In this document: in pieces, positions 61,769 to 64,000 of the stretch | Layout: every line of letters begins with the position of its first letter | How positions within the stretch are numbered: the stretch's first letter is position 1 | DNA from: an uncultured Bacteroidia bacterium | Lineage (GTDB): Bacteria; Bacteroidota; Bacteroidia; Bacteroidales; UBA932 | NCBI GenBank assembly: GCA_902762435.1 | Contig: CACWOH010000008.1 | Coordinates: 32,433 to 96,432 of the forward strand | Length of the DNA stretch: 64,000 nt | Direction: 5' to 3' | Made by a program: the position numbers and the translations under genes | The notes under the pieces: model-generated | What the model was told of the DNA's origin: nothing | The model's input: the letters and a program-made list of their open reading frames with translations, nothing else | The model's database searches: none

Positions 61769-61796
61769 TGTAGTTAAAATATTTTAGCTACATTTA
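61769..61796 (+). promoter_or_regulatory. BlaI-type operator over the -7 box
   Basis: A 24-base palindrome (61769-61792) runs TGTAG ... CTACA with an AT-rich centre and a single mismatched pair (61774/61787). TGTA/TACA half sites are typical for BlaI/MecI repressors. A -7-like element TACATTTA (61789-61796) overlaps its right arm, and the regulator start codon is 17 bases on, so binding would block transcription of its own operon. Confidence 0.7.
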
Positions 61797-61813
61797 CGGA
61801 AAACACCACGCTT

Positions 61814-62179
61814 ATGAAACGCCTGACCAAGAAAGAAGAGATCATCATGAACCATTTCTGGGAGCGGGGGCCACTGTTCGTGAGGGAGTTACGGGAATTG
61901 TACCCCGACCCAAAGCCTCATTTCAGCACGCTCTCCACCCAGGTACGAACGCTCCAGGAGGAGGGATTCATCGACCATAAGGCCTATGGCCCGACCTATC
62001 AGTACTTCGCCAAAGTAACACCGGAGGAGTACAAGCAGCGCTGGCTGACGGGACTCATCGACAAGTATTTCGGGAACGCCTACATCAATGTGGTCTCCGC
62101 CCTCGTGCAGGAAGAGAAAATCTCGGTTGAAGAGTTGAAGGAACTCATAGCCCTCATCGAAAAAGGGAAACAGCTATGA
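61814..62179 (+). CDS. BlaI/MecI/CopY family repressor
   Basis: A 121-residue winged-helix repressor. The N-terminal helices (TKKEEIIMNHFWERGPLFVR) and HFSTLSTQVRTLQEEGFIDH with KAYGPTYQYFAKVTPEEY are the standard BlaI/MecI DNA-binding domain; the C-terminal ~45 residues are the dimerisation and cleavage region. It overlaps the M56 peptidase gene by four bases, the usual partner that inactivates the repressor by proteolysis. The palindrome at 61769 is its likely operator. Confidence 0.92.
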   Translation: MKRLTKKEEIIMNHFWERGPLFVRELRELYPDPKPHFSTLSTQVRTLQEEGFIDHKAYGPTYQYFAKVTPEEYKQRWLTGLIDKYFGNAYINVVSALVQEEKISVEELKELIALIEKGKQL

Positions 62180-63687
62180 TGGATTTCCTGATCTATGAAG
62201 GCAAGGTGGCTATTGCGCTGGCCGTCTTCTATATGTTCTTCCGCCTCCTGCTGAAAAAGGAGACATTCCACCGCTTCAACCGCGTGGTGCTGTTGGGGAC
62301 GGCGGTACTGAGTTTCATACTTCCTTTTTGCATCATCACCATTTACAAGCAACCGGAGCCTGCCTCGCCGGCTGAAGCGTTGAACGCAGCCGTGGGGGAA
62401 TTCTCCCCTATCGCTGCAAGCATCCCGGAAACTCCCTGGTGGCAGTTGGCGCTGACCATTCTGTTCTTTGCCGGCGCGGCCTATGTCCTCGTCCGACTCG
62501 TCGTCTCGATCCTCATCTTCATCCGCACGACCCGTCAGGGAGAGTTGGTGTTGGAAGAGGACGGCTGCAAGGTGATCGTCACGGAGCAGGACATCGCTCC
62601 GTTCAGTTGGATGCGGTATATCGTATTGTCGCGGAAGGACTGGGAGGGACCGCACGAATCGATTATCACGCACGAGAAGGCGCATATCGTCTTTGGCCAT
62701 TCGATAGACCTGTTGCTGGTGGACATTCTGTCGGCTTTCCAGTGGTTCAATCCGGCTATCTGGATGCTCCGTGCAAACCTGCAGGAACTGCACGAATACG
62801 AGGCCGACGACGCGGTGCTCCGGAGCGGCGTCGACCTGAAAGAATACCAATATCTGCTTATCAGAAAAGCGGTTGGCAAGAGCGGCTACTCGGTTGCCAA
62901 CAGTTTTAATCACAGTATCCTTAAAAACCGTATTACTATGATGTCAAGGACCAAATCCCCCCTTCGCCGGGGGCTGCGGGTGTTGTATGCGCTCCCGCTC
63001 GTCTGCCTGAGCCTGGCGCTTCAGGCCCAGACCGTCATTGTTCCTCAGGAACAGGACAATAAGAGTATTCCGATTACCGGAAGATTTGACGCCCGCCCCA
63101 TCACACCGTTGTACATAAAATGGGAGATGGGAACAGAAACGGAACTTACTCCCTTGCAGTTCGGTCATATTGACAAGAATCAAATCAAAGAAATAAAAGT
63201 GCTTAATAATCAATCTGATATACAAAAGTATACTGAGAAATATGGCGAAAAGGCCGGGAATGGCATTGTCATCGTTACAATGAAGAAGCCCCAGGACCTG
63301 GACGACGTAGTTGTGGTACGGTTCAATGAGCCTGACGACGGGCCGGTCCCTTTCTACCTTCTTAAACCGGATACTTATGCCAGATTCCAAGGCGGAGACG
63401 CCAATGAGTTTCCAAAATGGCTCTCCCGTCAGCTTTTCGCCCCATCTGTCAAGGTTTGTAAACACACCGGCACTGTGCGCGCCGGATTCGTCGTGGACGC
63501 CGATGGAAACGTAAAAGATATAGAAATCCTGGATAGCGTCTGCGAGGAACTGGACGCCTTGGTAGCAAAGACCATAGCCAAATCACCCAAGTGGGAACCA
63601 GCTACCGCAAACGGAAAACCGGTAGCGCAGTATCTAAATGTTCCCGTGGAATTTGTCCTCCTTCAACCCGAGATTCAAAAGAAATGA
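62176..63687 (+). CDS. BlaR1-like M56 metallopeptidase with TonB C-terminal domain
   Basis: A 503-residue membrane protein. Four membrane segments (about 8-25, 36-56, 90-115, 266-284). The zinc motif HEKAH (166-170) and distal Glu in LHEYEADD (209) are complete, so the peptidase should be active. After the last helix lies a periplasmic part with EKYGEKAGNGIVIVTMKK, a motif like the plug of TonB receptors, and a TonB C-terminal domain (about 405-497; GTVRAGFVVDADGNVKDIEI). It lacks the penicillin-binding sensor domain of BlaR1, so the signal is probably not a beta-lactam. Coupled to the repressor upstream and to the next gene downstream. Confidence 0.88.
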   Translation: MMDFLIYEGKVAIALAVFYMFFRLLLKKETFHRFNRVVLLGTAVLSFILPFCIITIYKQPEPASPAEALNAAVGEFSPIAASIPETPWWQLALTILFFAGAAYVLVRLVVSILIFIRTTRQGELVLEEDGCKVIVTEQDIAPFSWMRYIVLSRKDWEGPHESIITHEKAHIVFGHSIDLLLVDILSAFQWFNPAIWMLRANLQELHEYEADDAVLRSGVDLKEYQYLLIRKAVGKSGYSVANSFNHSILKNRITMMSRTKSPLRRGLRVLYALPLVCLSLALQAQTVIVPQEQDNKSIPITGRFDARPITPLYIKWEMGTETELTPLQFGHIDKNQIKEIKVLNNQSDIQKYTEKYGEKAGNGIVIVTMKKPQDLDDVVVVRFNEPDDGPVPFYLLKPDTYARFQGGDANEFPKWLSRQLFAPSVKVCKHTGTVRAGFVVDADGNVKDIEILDSVCEELDALVAKTIAKSPKWEPATANGKPVAQYLNVPVEFVLLQPEIQKK

Positions 63688-64000
63688 AGAGAATTACCCT
63701 AGCCCTCCTCGCCCTGCTGTTCGCCGGCGCCGCGCACGCCCAGGTGGTCGTGATGGATTACGATATGTTCCAGAGCAACCGCAACATCAAGGTCAAGATG
63801 TCCCTGAAGGACGCCAAAAGCGAAGAGCCGCTGCCCTTCGCTACGGTGTACCTCAACCCGCAGGGCGACACGACCATCACCCACTTCGCCCTGTCCGACC
63901 AGGAGGGCAAGGTGGAGATTCCGGAGGTGCCCGTGGGCCGCTACCGGCTGAACGTGGAACTGATCGGTTACACACCCTTCGCCAAGGATTACAACTTCCG
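63684..64000 (+). CDS. Outer-membrane protein with carboxypeptidase-regulatory-like domain, partial
   Basis: The start of a gene cut by the window edge (about 105 residues visible). Signal peptide MKRITLALLALLFAGAAHAQ, then SLKDAKSEEPLPFATVYLNP and EIPEVPVGRYRLNVELIGYT, a carboxypeptidase-like regulatory domain as found at the start of TonB-dependent receptors and other barrel proteins of Bacteroidetes. Its ATG overlaps the stop of the M56 gene by four bases, so it belongs to the BlaI-controlled operon and is probably the effector of that system. Confidence 0.75.
   Translation, partial: MKRITLALLALLFAGAAHAQVVVMDYDMFQSNRNIKVKMSLKDAKSEEPLPFATVYLNPQGDTTITHFALSDQEGKVEIPEVPVGRYRLNVELIGYTPFAKDYNF

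Noticed and set aside
62176-63687. Beta-lactam resistance regulator
   Set aside because: The M56 protein lacks a penicillin-binding domain and no beta-lactamase gene is nearby, so the BlaR1 likeness refers only to the peptidase/repressor mechanism.

Overview
The window looks like a chromosomal piece of a GC-rich member of the Bacteroidales. The evidence is repeated TTTG-N19/20-TAnnTTTG promoters, a V-type ATPase operon containing the DUF2764 gene, an S46 dipeptidyl-peptidase, a lipid-anchored TamA homologue (TamL), a sigma/FecR/TonB-receptor signalling locus with a DUF4249 lipoprotein, a fimbrillin-like lipoprotein and many secreted glycoside hydrolases. High GC argues against Bacteroides itself; a Rikenellaceae-like or uncultured gut or rumen lineage is my inference.

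Region 1 (1-7.9 kb) is accessory and scarred. It holds a tRNA-Pro with an unusual AGG anticodon, a 3.1 kb segment bounded by a second copy of the tRNA 3' end (a GH51 arabinofuranosidase, the stub of a second GH51 and an IS30 remnant), a DUF6440 gene, a fimbrillin-like lipoprotein with a small leader peptide gene, two trans-editing deacylase genes linked to tRNA-Pro quality control, and a graveyard of an ADP-ribosylglycohydrolase stub and phage tail gene fragments.

Region 2 (8-21.6 kb) is housekeeping energy metabolism. After a histidine phosphatase come a sodium-pumping methylmalonyl-CoA decarboxylase operon (mmdA, OadG-like, biotin carrier, beta pump) and directly behind it a complete seven-gene V-type ATPase operon whose K subunit keeps the Na+-site residues. 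A GH13 enzyme follows.

Region 3 (21.6-38.5 kb) has TamL plus a SpoU methyltransferase, a DUF1508 protein, a SLOG-type protein coupled to pfkA, a UDG-HAD fusion whose stop codon lies inside a tRNA-Ala gene, a CE1 esterase, DPP11, a radical SAM/lipoprotein pair and a divergent ECF sigma-FecR-TonB receptor-DUF4249 operon.

Region 4 (38.5-57.7 kb) is a glycan and nucleoside utilisation region without SusC/SusD: two GH3, a long GH2, a GH43, a Tat-exported aldo/keto reductase (frameshifted), a flavin oxidase and two tandem secreted nucleoside-hydrolase-like proteins. A 1301-residue envelope protein of unknown function sits between an intact GH3 gene and the detached tail of another GH3. It is the least explained gene here.

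Region 5 (57.9-64 kb) carries a threonine aldolase, a TrpB2-type tryptophan synthase, a PPi-dependent phosphofructokinase with a damaged 5' end, and a BlaI/M56 (BlaR1-like) pair controlled by a near-perfect 24-bp palindrome, running into a truncated outer-membrane protein gene at the window edge.
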